This document shows, one piece after another, positions 28,938 through 40,045 of a stretch of 64,000 nucleotides of DNA. Where the stretch lies: contig JAMXBB010000001.1 in the NCBI GenBank assembly GCA_024138015.1, forward strand, positions 96,236,520-96,300,519. Reading direction: 5' to 3'. The notes under the pieces were generated by a model. That model was given only the letters and a program-made list of their open reading frames with translations. It ran no database searches and was not told the DNA's origin. Each line of letters begins with the position of its first letter. The stretch's first letter is position 1. The stretch is from Lumnitzera littorea. Taxonomy: Eukaryota > Streptophyta > Magnoliopsida > Myrtales > Combretaceae. The position numbers and the translations under genes were made by a program.

Positions 28938-28952
28938 TACTAAAATTTAGTG

Positions 28953-31878
28953 ATAGTTTACACAATCCAATTAGCATACAATATACTATTCATATTGTTT
29001 ATACATAAGCTTATCTCTTAAATAAATTAATGGCACTTTGTGATTGTTCTAATTTTTGCATTAATGACTATGAAATTGTTAATGAGTATTGATTAAGAAT
29101 GCTTTTGTACATTCTAAAATGTTTTATTATAGCTCTCGTGAAAATGCTTTGAAAATTTCTGAATATTTAGGGTAAACTATTTTTAGTGACACCCCATGAA
29201 AACTAGAAAATTATAACAAAAGATCCCATATTTCTAGAATATTGTACTTATAATCCTTGAAAAATGTTGGACCCATGTACAATTGTAATAATTTTCTAAT
29301 GATTTATCACTTGATTTGACCCATATTAACTGATCAAATATTATTGAGAAAAAAAAAAAACTTATCAAATATTAACTTAGTGAAAGAAACCTTCAACTTA
29401 GATGATGAATTGGCCTAAAATAATAACTGGAAGCTGTGTACATTTATGTAAAACACCGATCTAATATTTTATCTTAACATTTTTAAGCAATGTGATTACA
29501 GTATTTTGGAAATTCATAATAATTTCTATTTTTTTTCCTTTTCAAAAGTGAATTTTTTAATTAGAAAAGTAGAAGGGAGAGAATATAGCATGTGGGTGCT
29601 TGAGAAACTCACATGATCCGCTATTGAAAGAACCTTTAAATAATGATCTGCAAAAGTAAAGGCGACGGTTTTCAAATGTGCGTAGTCATTTTCATGGAAG
29701 AATATGCATCTATTAAAAGGGGGACCAAATACGACAGGTAAGCCCAACATTTATAAGCTGCCAGCCTCTGGTTGGTTGAGGATGAAAAACAACAAGCATG
29801 GTGGAGAAGAGAATCTCAAATGATAATCATTAATGTGTATGGTTTAATAAGCTAAGCAAGTGAAAAGATGCTTCATCATGCGAGGCTTAATGTTTCGGAG
29901 GTGATAATAATATTAAAGATTGGAAACATATAGTTAGAGACTCAATAGGTTTCATCTTAAGGTCAAAATTCCAAAATTTTGGTTTCCTTCCAGCCACTAA
30001 TCAAAACTAAACCTTGTCCCTTAGAACTTGAATTAATATTATCCTCACATATGAAACTAAAAATTTCAACATCCCTAAAACTTAAGATGATTTAAGAAGA
30101 TTTAATATGGTAAATTTGAAATAAATATTATTGAACCGATCTATTCATTTTTAACCTTTATTAGGGAGACTCATACACTTGAGATGATTTCCAATATGGA
30201 CTTGGATTCAAGAGGAATTCATGGAGGGATTCATCAAGAAAAAGACTCGTCTCAAACATAAGCCATTAATGTAATTTAGAGGATGTTGTCAACTTTGAAA
30301 TTCTGTAAATATTTAAGAGCTCCTTCTCCTTCTCAACTCATATATCAGAGAAACGTTACCAAGCTATCAAACCACTATCCAAAAAGATTAGGCAAAGGTC
30401 AGAACGAAGAGCACACTACTCTTCCTCAATAACAATGAGGTTGATACTTTATAACTCCTTCAACTATCACTCATGTGTTCGACCTCTCTAAGATTGCTCT
30501 AACTCCTCCTCCTTATCTCTCTCTCTCCAAATCATCTTTACATTTTTGTTCTACATCGTTCCTCTAAGGCTATATAAAGTACGAAACTAATGCAACACAC
30601 ATGTGACTGCTTCAACTTGATCCATATCCCTAAATCTATACAAGAGCTGGTTTTGAACCATAAACTAACTCGGCTTGGAAATGATTAGACCAAGACGGTT
30701 CAAGAGGGCGGAACCGCTCAAACTAGCAGGTTGTGAACTGCTGAACCGGCTTGTCATTGAACTAGTAGGTCGGCCTAACCGGTTTACCCCCTTTAAAAGA
30801 AAAAAGAAAAAGAGATAGAGACAAAGACAGAGACAGAAAGGTCATTAAGTAAAAAAAAAATTGGATGATATCTATTAAGTCATGACATGTCAAAACTACT
30901 TTCTTTATAATGGTGAAGGACAATTTCTTAAAAAATAATATCATCAAATTAATGATAGATAACTAATCATAAGTTAATTATGTGTTAAGAATAGATCGAA
31001 AATTCAATTTAAGTTAATATAAGTCTTTTTTGTAAAACTTGTCAAATATTAAGGACTTAAATATGAAAAAAAAAATAAAATTCGAGGAAAAAAATAAAAA
31101 AATCATAATCACATTAAGTCAAAAATTAATTAAAAAAATTAGAAATTATTAATAAATAATACATTTTAAAAAAAAAAAGAGAGAAAAAGAGAAAAAAAAG
31201 AGGTCATGTTATTAGAAATTATTAATGTATTTAAAAATTTCGATTTGGGATTTTGCTCTACCAATTGTTTTTCGAATTGATATGTGCTACAAAATGCCTC
31301 ATACTCTCTGCTTTTATCTGTTATTCGAAAAATTAAAATATATTATATTAAGAATATCTACAACACTATTGGATTCATATTCTATATTTTCCTTGTAAAG
31401 AAGTAGCTTACTCAAGTCCGGTTGCATTCTAAGTCTAATTTATATTTAACAAAAATCAATAATCTTGTTTAATTATTCCAAACAGTCAATTTATTTTATT
31501 ATTGTTCACCCTTGAATCGTGCAAGAATTAGTCCTAACGTATTATGCCTATGTCAAATTCGGTATTTGAAAATCGTTTTCTATTAAAGATATTTTCCTTA
31601 GTGTACCTCATCTTTTTATCTATTTCATATTTAAGAAATCAAAATATATTATATCAAGAAACAATAATTATTTGACAAAAATGAGTCATTTGTGATTCAA
31701 ATTCAAACTGTCAAGTCATATTGATTTCAACTTTATCTTTATAAATTGGTTTTTCAAGTAGGAATTTATAACTCATGGTAACTTGTTTTATTTCTTTTCC
31801 CATATTTAAAAAAAAAAAAAAATCAATGTAGTATAATCTAAAATTTGGTGATTGAATTAGTGAGATTAACCATATACT
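28953..31878. other. intergenic DNA upstream of the ERF gene
   Basis: No coding region recognised. A patch at about 30690-30790 has several ACCGG/CCGGTT words, resembling the subterminal parts of plant MITEs, but no ends could be set. A-rich runs lie near 31060-31200. Confidence 0.45.
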
Positions 31879-31885
31879 TATAAAT
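31879..31885 (+). promoter_or_regulatory. candidate TATA box of the ERF gene
   Basis: TATAAAT lies 220 bp upstream of the chosen start codon, implying a 5' leader of roughly 190 nt. The region is AT-rich, so chance matches are likely. Confidence 0.3.
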
Positions 31886-32104
31886 GAGTTTACAGAACGA
31901 TGAAATACTGTTTTTATTTAAATTCTTAATAAATATTTTGGATATCTGTTAATGTTCTCAATAAAGTTAGATGCCTATCAATTGATATACAAATACATAC
32001 ATATATATATATTAGAGGATGGTCCTGCATTTGCATCATTTGATATCACCTCCTTCTCCATAGGTCTCTTTTCCTTTCTGTCCTTGGATACCAAGTTTCC
32101 CGAA

Positions 32105-33241
32105 ATGGAAAACTTCTGGGCAAAGGAATTACCACCCTGTTTTGATAGATCGGATGAAGCTACCATCTGGGGTTCTCTAGGAATGAACTCCTACATCCAA
32201 AGTCCTGATAATCCTGACAAATCAACCACTTCAGTTTCTGATACCACTTCTTCGGAACATGATTCCTCTGCATACTATTCTTTCAATCCTCCAGGAATCT
32301 CATCTTCTCCTGAAATCAGAGATAGTTTTGTTCCAATAGAATTCCTAGAATCACTTCCAATGCTAAAACATGCACAAGTTTCAGTTTCAGACGCATCGAA
32401 TTCCCCAAACTCGACTCTCTTCTGGCAAGATCCTGAAAAATCGAATCCATCCACTCAACTAGAGGGTATCCTTTCCAAGGACAAGGATTCAGAGCCCATT
32501 CCGAATCCGTCCCGGCATCCCTGGCTGAAAATCGATCAAAGCATGCCAACTTTCCAGTCGAAAAGCCTTGGTGATTACTGGCTAAGCCCCACCAAGACTC
32601 GGCCGACTAAGCTGACGGGACGGAGATCGCCTAATCAGCTGAGGCCTGGATCGATGCTGACATCGCGGAAATTGTATAGGGGAGTGAGGCAAAGGCATTG
32701 GGGGAAATGGGTTGCGGAGATAAGATTACCAAGAAACAGGACTAGGGTTTGGTTAGGAACTTTTGACACCGCAGAAGAGGCGGCTATGGCGTATGACACT
32801 GCTTCTTACATGCTTAGAGGAGAATATGCTCACTTGAATTTTCCAGACCTAAAGAATCAACTCAAGACCAATAATTACAACAACTTCTTGAATTCGACCA
32901 CGGTTGCTCTTCTTGAAGCTAAGTTACAAGCGGTTTCTCGAGGAATCACATCGCGTAACAGCAAGAAAAACAGTGAGGAACAATTTCAACAATTGATGAT
33001 GCAACCTGCCAAGAAGAAGGAAGAACTCGACATCGAAAAGATGAAGGTTTTGGAACAAAGTGGAGTGAAAACTGAATGGCCATTGGAGATGGATACCAGG
33101 ATTGGATCTGAGATGGTTGTGAATAAGAAGAACGTTATGCAAGATGTGAGTCCAGCAGACGGAGGAGCTGTTCAGTTAAGTAGAATGCCATCTTTGGATA
33201 TGGAATTAATCTGGGATGCTATTTTGGTTTCTGATTCATAA
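32105..33241 (+). CDS. ERF062: AP2/ERF transcription factor, DREB A-6 type (ERF062-like)
   Basis: Predicted 378-residue nuclear DNA-binding regulator, encoded without introns as is usual for this family. The single AP2 domain spans about residues 191-248: YRGVRQRHWGKWVAEIR, then RVWLGTFDTAEEAAMAYD and a LRGEYAHLNFP end. WVAEIRLP (valine at position 14, leucine instead of glutamate at 19) is characteristic of the A-6 (RAP2.4/ERF062) branch, which binds GCC- or DRE-type elements. The N-terminal 160 residues are Ser/Pro-rich; LLEAKLQAV follows the AP2 domain, and the C-terminus MPSLDMELIWDAIL is an acidic-hydrophobic stretch likely used in activation. The ATG at 32105 has a good context (G at -3, G at +4). 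An in-frame ATG at 31952 would add 51 residues with no family resemblance, so the shorter form is preferred. Orthology to ERF062 rather than a sister gene is probable, not proven. Confidence 0.9.
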   Translation: MENFWAKELPPCFDRSDEATIWGSLGMNSYIQSPDNPDKSTTSVSDTTSSEHDSSAYYSFNPPGISSSPEIRDSFVPIEFLESLPMLKHAQVSVSDASNSPNSTLFWQDPEKSNPSTQLEGILSKDKDSEPIPNPSRHPWLKIDQSMPTFQSKSLGDYWLSPTKTRPTKLTGRRSPNQLRPGSMLTSRKLYRGVRQRHWGKWVAEIRLPRNRTRVWLGTFDTAEEAAMAYDTASYMLRGEYAHLNFPDLKNQLKTNNYNNFLNSTTVALLEAKLQAVSRGITSRNSKKNSEEQFQQLMMQPAKKKEELDIEKMKVLEQSGVKTEWPLEMDTRIGSEMVVNKKNVMQDVSPADGGAVQLSRMPSLDMELIWDAILVSDS

Positions 33242-35200
33242 CATTTAGATACATCTTCTTCTTTTGTTCATACCACATGATAAAAGATGGGATTATTACC
33301 GGATCCTATTGATAGAAGTCTCGGGTAACTGTTAAAGAGTTTAGAACAAACTTTTTACATTTTCAAATATTAATCGCTCAATTTATAGAACGGCAAATAC
33401 ATAAAAATGTAAAAAGCTTATTGATTATTTAACTTCTTAACAAGTACTCGAGATATCTATTAATGTTTTCCTTTTTTTTTTTTTTTTTCTTTGCTTCCTC
33501 CTTCCTAATATTTTCCCTATGTTTTCCTCAAGCAGGTAATAAATAGTGTTTTTTTTTTTTTTCCTTTTTTTGTTTTTTGGCACATTCATGCATCTTTATG
33601 TAAAATTGAGTGGCATACAATTACATAATTTTTTTTTTTCCTTTTCCATTTTCATATTTCCTTTGGGTTCGAGTTCTTACTTTCTTCTGCTCATTATGGA
33701 TTCTTGAATTTGGAAGTTCTTTTTGCAGCCTAATTAAAAATTTAAATACTAAAGTCAAAGAGGTAGAATGCAAGGAGCATGCTTGATGAATCTGTGGTCC
33801 TTTGAATAAAAAAAAACCCCAAAAAATAATGCTATAGATTTTGTTAGGTGTAAAACTATTATATATCTATTATTTTGGCACATTACTCCTTTCATATTTG
33901 ATCAAAAAAAAGTAATATTATTTATATGTATAGTGGGATCATCTATTTATAAAAAAGCCTCATTAAATAATGTTTAGTCACACCATTAACGATTAAAGGA
34001 AAAAAAAATAAAAACAAATGAAGGCCAATTGGGCCCATAGTTTTCCTTATATTGTTTCTCTGGTTACACGTAAAGGATGTATGTTTTCTAACTCGTAATA
34101 GACGAGAATAAATTTTACTGACAATATGTGATACATGCTAAGGAAGTTTTTAATTCCTTGCTATAATTGTATTAGTTCTATCATAACTGCATCTTTAATT
34201 TTATTTAACCTGTACGTAAGTATGTGTTATTATTATCATTTATCCTATCCTTGAATATAGAGACAAACTTATATACTACATATTATAATGTTCATTTACA
34301 GTTTACATAAATTAAGATATATATCTTGTATTTATACTGTTGAAGGAAAACGTAGATCTCATTGCTCCTAATTATCTCGATCTTATGTTATTTTGTTGGT
34401 AAAATGGAAGAGAGAGCGCTCTCTCTTTTCTACTAGAGAGGAATAACGTACATTAACTTGGTTTTGTAACGGTTTTTCATTTTTCTAAACGGAAACAAAG
34501 AAAACGTTAAATTCAGGGTAGCTTCTTAGGTGGATGGACTTTGTTTTAGGCTTTCAAACTAAGGACATAGAGTAAGGAAAAATACACACCACATGGATTG
34601 TTAAGTAATAATAATAATAATAATATATAATTCATATAATCACTTATAATTTTTTTTAATTTTTCTTAGATAAAAATTGTCATGTCTTAGATTCTTATTT
34701 GCTCTTACCTACAACTAGATGCTCCACTCCATACACCACTCCCCTTGAGAATTTTTCCTTTCGGATAATTATAATGAAAGGAATCAATATTTAGAAATAA
34801 ATTCAAATAGAAGATTAACATATAAAAAAATTTATATAAGAGATTAACGTTTTATAAAATGATTCAAATAAAAAATTATATCTCAAAAATTTTAAACAAA
34901 ATGATCAATATTTCACCAAATAATTTTATGGATTAACTATTATAAATATCTTAGTTGAATTGCTTTATGAAATATTAATTTATTATTTGAATCTTTTTAA
35001 ATATTAATTTTTTGATTAAAAATTTTAAAATATTAATCCCTAATTGAATTTACCTCCAAATATTAAACACTTCCGTTATAATTCTCTCTTTTTCCTCTCT
35101 ATATCCAATTTACCAATCTATGCAAAAGACCAACATTTTACGTTAATCGGTCATGTTTGTACAGGAATTCAAATGGATTGAAGCATAGAAACCCCTGCTA
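33242..35200. other. 3' flank of the ERF gene and AT-rich intergenic DNA
   Basis: T-rich runs at about 33472-33489 and 33549-33561 and an (AAT)n run near 34604-34624. An AATAAA at 33538-33543 is a plausible polyadenylation signal about 300 nt after the stop. A short inverted GAGAGAGCGCTCTCTC-type palindrome occurs near 34410-34430. No further gene was recognised. Confidence 0.5.
33538..33543 (+). terminator. candidate poly(A) signal of the ERF gene
   Basis: AATAAA about 300 nt downstream of the stop codon, on the coding strand. Confidence 0.35.
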
Positions 35201-35364
35201 CCATTTGTCCACTATGTCCGAAAACTTTCTCCCACAACCGACCCGTTTTGATAAATGCTTTGCGTGTTAAAGGAATTTACCGATTAAAGAACCTGAAATA
35301 AGTATATAAAATAGTTGTCGAGTCTATTAAAAAACTGACAAAAGAACAAAAGTATTCATAAAAT

Positions 35365-36069
35365 TAGAGATGAACGTTATAGAGTTCGATTTAATTTTTC
35401 TTCCGAATCAAACCAAACTATAAAAATACATTTCAGTTGTTTATTACTTTGAACCAACTTGCACAATTCAAATTAAGAACATTTTCAAACCATAAATTTT
35501 TAATTTGCTTCGATTTAATTTATAGATTGAATTATGTCTTATAGTTTAGGAAAGTATATTTGTATAATATGTAATCTCATATGAAAACTATTAAATTTAT
35601 TTAATAATAAGTATTAATACCATAACAAAAGGTTTATAAAGTTAATATTCATGTGACTAAAAAAATTTAAATATTTATTAATAGCTAATTTTATTTGTAA
35701 GAACAGTATATAATATAAAATTTGAGTCAAACTATATATATATATATATATATTATATTATATTACAGGAATTAAATGTTCAATATATATAGATTTCAAT
35801 GAATGTTAATTAAAAGTTTTTTTAAGTGCTATATTATATTATAATAAAAGAAATTCTTTGATTGTAGCAAAAATATCACCACATCTTTTATAAAATGGTT
35901 TGGTTTAATTTATTTTTTCAAACTAATCATAAATTTTTAATTTGATTCAAATTGGGAATTTTTGAACCAAATTATAAAAAATAAAAGAAAAAACCCATAT
36001 TTTTTGTTTAATTTGGTCCGATATGTGGATTGATTTGGTTTCATGAGGTGTTTTTTTTTTTAACCCTTA
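35365..36069. mobile_element. non-autonomous hAT-type MITE, 705 bp
   Basis: It begins TAGAGATGAAC and ends AACCCTTA, a decayed form of the TAGGGxTGA ends seen at 2768-3637. Perfect 8-bp target duplications CATAAAAT occur at 35357-35364 and 36070-36077. The related sequence in copy 2 (around 38655-38675) reads straight through with a single CATAAAAT, so the insertion boundaries are confirmed by an empty site. The interior is AT-rich, has AACCAAA/TTTGGTT words and no transposase. Confidence 0.85.
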
Positions 36070-37828
36070 CATAAAATTATACTCTACAGAAACGAAATAA
36101 GTAAACATAACAAACCAAAATCTGGAAAGTGTGTGTACTTAAATATAACAAAATAAATCAATTATTAGTTAAGTTGTATCAAACTGAGGCATTGACCATA
36201 AATGTCTATTATTTCAAGATGGATAACAAACAAAAAAAAAAAAAAAAGTTTAAGAAACAATGGAGGGTGTGGAGCGGACAACAATGAGTCCTCAAATATC
36301 TCAATAGAGAAAAAGATAGGGTCGTAATCAACTAGATCAGAGGGGAACCGACGAGATAAGAGTACACATTGTGTTGATTATAGACATTAAATAAGATTAA
36401 TGTCTGTTGATGGTAAAAAGGTTACGGAGAACCTGCACCAGGGAACAAATGTGAGATTTAAAGAGGGCGTGAAAGGTACCGTCGACATGGCAACTCAAAT
36501 GAGGTACATCGTTTTTGAAGCTGAAGATTTTTGGCTTATAATTTGGTGAGATCGGCTAAGCTCTAGGGAGCTAGTCCTAGGTTCCAATCAAGTTGGCTTG
36601 GCGCTTGAAGGCTTAGCTGATGATTAGAAGAGGTCGATATTAACTTGAGGGTCGCATTCAAGATACCCTATCAACAATGTCAAATTCTACTAAGAAAATA
36701 TTAATTACAACCTCTCTATCTGTGTAATTAAGGTTTTATTCAAACAAAAACAAAATCTAGAGGGACGATCGTTATGTTTTGGCCAATGGCTCCTAATCCA
36801 TTTGATGCAACTACCATTTCTATTGCGCTATTAATTACTAAAAGAAGAGGCCGTCATGAGTTAAAAGCTTAAGATTAGCAATTGTTTGAGTTCATCAATA
36901 AAATAAAAGTCATACCAAAGTAAGTTCTTTAAGCTGTCTATGTTTTTTTTTTTTTTTAATTTTGCTTGACATCCCAGTATTTCAATCTTTCTCGGTTATT
37001 GTTTTAAGTTTCATTCTGCAATTCGCACGAGAATTTTTTTTTAGATATAGTTTTAAAAACTTGAACCTATTTATGTACGTGTTTATTAAAAATTCAATGA
37101 ATAGATTAGGATATTAGAAAAGAACTTATACTATACACATTACGATTATAGACGGACCAAAATAAGTAATTAAGTATAATCCTTGTATCAACCATGATCC
37201 AAATCCGATAATCTTGTCCTTGACTGACAGTATACCAAACTCCATGTATAGCATTAACTGGCTCCTATCCAACGAGGGAGGCTTTTATCTTGTAGTAGCA
37301 TATCCTACCTTTGCACTAGGGATATTCTCCATCTCCATGTATAGTCCCTACTCCCTAGTTACCCTTTACTTTTTGTTTTAGGCCAGGTTCCCTAGTCACC
37401 CTCACCCCTATCTTGAATGTGACCTTGTGTACACTAGGCCAAATCGTATCCAAACAACAAAGGCAATTTTCTAGGTTTTGTATAAATGGCTGTCTTGTTT
37501 TGGTAAGTAAGTAGATAACAATCAAATGAATCGGACATCAGATGAAGTGATGTGTTTTGCTAAGATGAAATGATTCGAATCCTTTCGAAAATCTTGGTTT
37601 AATTTAAGAGTATTCGATACATATCTTTTTTTTTTTTTTTTAACTTCTTCTCTCACGTATAAATGATAATATAAAACCGAGAAGGACGTACACATGAATG
37701 CTATTTGCGGTTAAGAAGACTTTGTTCTAATAGGGTGAATGCTAGCAGATTAAATGCTTTGGTTAGAGGATATTTGTACTAACTTTGGTTCAGGAGAATC
37801 AAATAAGATGATAACAGCATGATTAGTC

Positions 37829-38266
37829 CCACTAGAAGAAGCAGAAATTTAGGCAATGTTAGACTTGCAAAACGTTTAAATCTCAAAAAGATCATTATTG
37901 AATCGGATGCAAGTCTAGCCTTGGATCTAATCTAAACAATAACATTATGCAGGATGATTGTATACAAGTTATTTAAAAACTACGCAAAGAATTTTTCACA
38001 TGTTTTAATCATATATCATTTTGCAGGACCTCTCTTGTGAAGCTAAACAAGGTTCAGCCTAGACGCTGATGATGATTTAGTTTCTGCGAATTCCGCCTGA
38101 GGGCCTTTTGTCTTTGCTTTTAGAAGATTGTTCTAACTAGTCTACTGTTGTTGATTCGGTTTTACACCCCGGATAGACTCTGTTTGTATTTTGTTTCATC
38201 TTTTATTAATCTAGTAGTATTTCTCCACCCAAAAAAGAAAAGGAAAAAAAAAAAAAAAAAGGATAA
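37829..38266 (+). mobile_element. 5'-truncated LINE with RNase H remnant
   Basis: A short 3' fragment of a LINE ends in an A-rich tail (about 38229-38260). It is flanked by a perfect 16-bp target duplication AACAGCATGATTAGTC at 37813-37828 and 38267-38282. The translated text, after shifts, shows EEAEI, then KRLNLKKIIIESDASLALDLI near 37875-37935, the part of the LINE RNase H domain around its catalytic acids, then a FTCFNHISF piece. Copy 2 of the tandem duplication lacks the insertion. Confidence 0.85.
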
Positions 38267-38569
38267 AACAGCATGATTAGTCAAGAAATAATCCATTCTC
38301 ATTCTTGGTTGTACAAATAATAGTATTTAGGAATGGTTTAGGAACGAAGATACAAAGTCAAAAATACCCTTACTCTACCTAAACCATTAATTAATAATAA
38401 TTATTAAAAAAAAAAAAACATTACGTGGCAGGCATGTAACCGGATTAGCCTACAAGGCATTAAGCTAGGCTATCAACTCATACTAACCAATCATATCTTA
38501 TATCTATGTTTAAAAAGATTCTGTGTTTGAAAACACCAAATAATAATACTAAAAACTCAAACATTCAAC

Positions 38570-40045
38570 TCCACTTGTGTAATAAATATTTGGTGTGTTA
38601 AACTTGTTTATCTAAAATAAATCCAAGTCTACTAAATAATTATAAAAGAATAAAAGTATTCATAAAATTATACCCTCCAAAAGGTACTTAAACATAACAA
38701 ATTAAAATATGATAAATATTCTTCACCAAATTAAAATTAAAAGGTAATTAAATGTGACAAAGTAAACCATTAGTAATTATTATATCACTACAGCATATTG
38801 ACACATGATTTGAGGGGAATAGAAGTGCCTAACTGCTAATGTCCAGATTCACCATATGAGTCTACATAAAATATTATTTTAAAATGAAAAAAAAAAAAAA
38901 AAGTAAAGAAAAGAAAAGAAAAGAGAAAAAGCAACTGAGGGTTTGGAGCGCACAACGCTGAGAGAGATAAGAGGGCAAAAAGCGTCTAGATTCAAATGTA
39001 GACCAAAGGGTAAAAATATGTATCTTGTCTAGTGTATCTATAAACATTAAAATATGTGTCAATATTTGCAACTGAAACATGTAGGCACTACATAAACGCC
39101 ACTTAATACTTAATAGTCATGTAATATTAATTAACCGTGTTATAATAACTGAAGGTTAATGAAATTCTTTATTTAAACTTTTTTTTAAAAAAAAAGTTAA
39201 TCCCCTATTTCATCTTTTTTTAATTATTAATTTACTATTTAAACTACCTCCAAACATCGATTCTCTCCCATATAATTTACCTTATATTTATTAAACAGGT
39301 GTGTAAACTAAAAAGTATAAATAGATCAAAATATGAATGCATATTTTACAAATGCGGATCCTGTTAATTTGCCGTATCACGTTGCCTTCATTAATCCCAT
39401 ACGATACCAAATTGCTTCAAGCAATGAACTTCATGTACTTGGCCCAAAAAAATAAATAAATAAATAAATAAAAGAACTTCATGTACAGCATTTGATGTTC
39501 GCTAGGACTGATTACCATCCTATGAACGTTGCATATCATTCATTCATTCTTTTGCGCTAAGGATATTCGCCTGTACAGTTCCTACTCCCTAGGTACCTTG
39601 TAATTTCTTGTTTCTTGGCCAGTTTCCCTAGTCACCCTCACCCTAACTAACCCTCTCTTATTCGGGACTTGTTTTGTCATGACATTTTGTGTAACCAGCC
39701 CAAAAAGTATCCAAACAACATGGCAGTTTTCTAGCTTTTCACGTATTGCCGTCAAATTTCTTTTAAGAAAAGAGCAGTTTTGGTCAGAGAATACTTGGCA
39801 ATCAAAATATAAAGACTTGATATGCATTATTTTCACTTTTTATTTCATCGCTTATATATGACAATATATTATTACACAGTTTGTGCACAGGAAAACATTG
39901 TCCCGACATGATGAATACCCATGGATTCAGTGTCTAGAGGATATTAATGTTAAGATAGTTTTAGGGGAATATGATAAGAATATATAATTGAAATGGGTTT
40001 TCAAGGAATTCCTCATTCTCCTACTCTGGTTGTGCACATAATAGC
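38570..40045 (+). repeat. tandem duplication, copy 2 (empty-site copy)
   Basis: Colinear with copy 1 (see 35240-38330) but without the MITE and the LINE fragment. It contains a poly(A) run (38886-38901) and an AAAG-rich stretch. The frames of 60-84 codons at 39582-39861 are on both strands and show no family signature. Confidence 0.7.

Larger units (their letters stand above)
19615..28952 (-). mobile_element. decayed LINE (L1-type), split by a solo LTR
   Basis: On the - strand, in order: ORF1 with a gag-like DUF4283/zinc-knuckle protein (28937 to about 27864), AP-endonuclease (about 26986-26210), the endonuclease-RT linker (26050 to about 25620), reverse transcriptase (about 22470-21500), the RT-associated zinc-binding segment (about 20740-20500), RNase H (about 20230-19960) and a poly(A) tail seen as poly(T) at about 19631-19639. 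Many stops and frameshifts disable every part. Relative to usual LINEs the RT fingers region appears internally deleted before the LTR site. ATAGTTTA at 19607-19614 and 28953-28960 is a candidate 8-bp target duplication, giving an inserted length near 6.2 kb after removing the LTR. Confidence 0.85.
35240..38330 (+). repeat. tandem duplication, copy 1 (with insertions)
   Basis: Four colinear blocks match copy 2. They are 35318-35364 plus 36070-36115 (to 38621-38700), about 36230-36290 (to 38886-38965), about 37290-37480 (to 39540-39745), and 37761-37828 plus 38283-38330 (to 39930-40045). Strong shared words include AAAGTATTCATAAAAT, CCCTAGTCACCCTCACCC and TATCCAAACAACA. The copy is longer because of a MITE at 35365-36069 and a LINE fragment at 37829-38266. 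The stretch 36430-37190 also has no clear match in copy 2. No gene was recognised in the unit. Confidence 0.7.

Noticed and set aside
30690..30790. ACCGG-rich MITE fragment upstream of the ERF gene
   Set aside because: Only subterminal-like words are seen; no ends or target duplication, so not listed as an element.
31952..32104. 51-residue N-terminal extension of the ERF protein
   Set aside because: The upstream in-frame sequence is low-complexity and AT-driven. The ATG at 32105 has better context and gives a family-like length.
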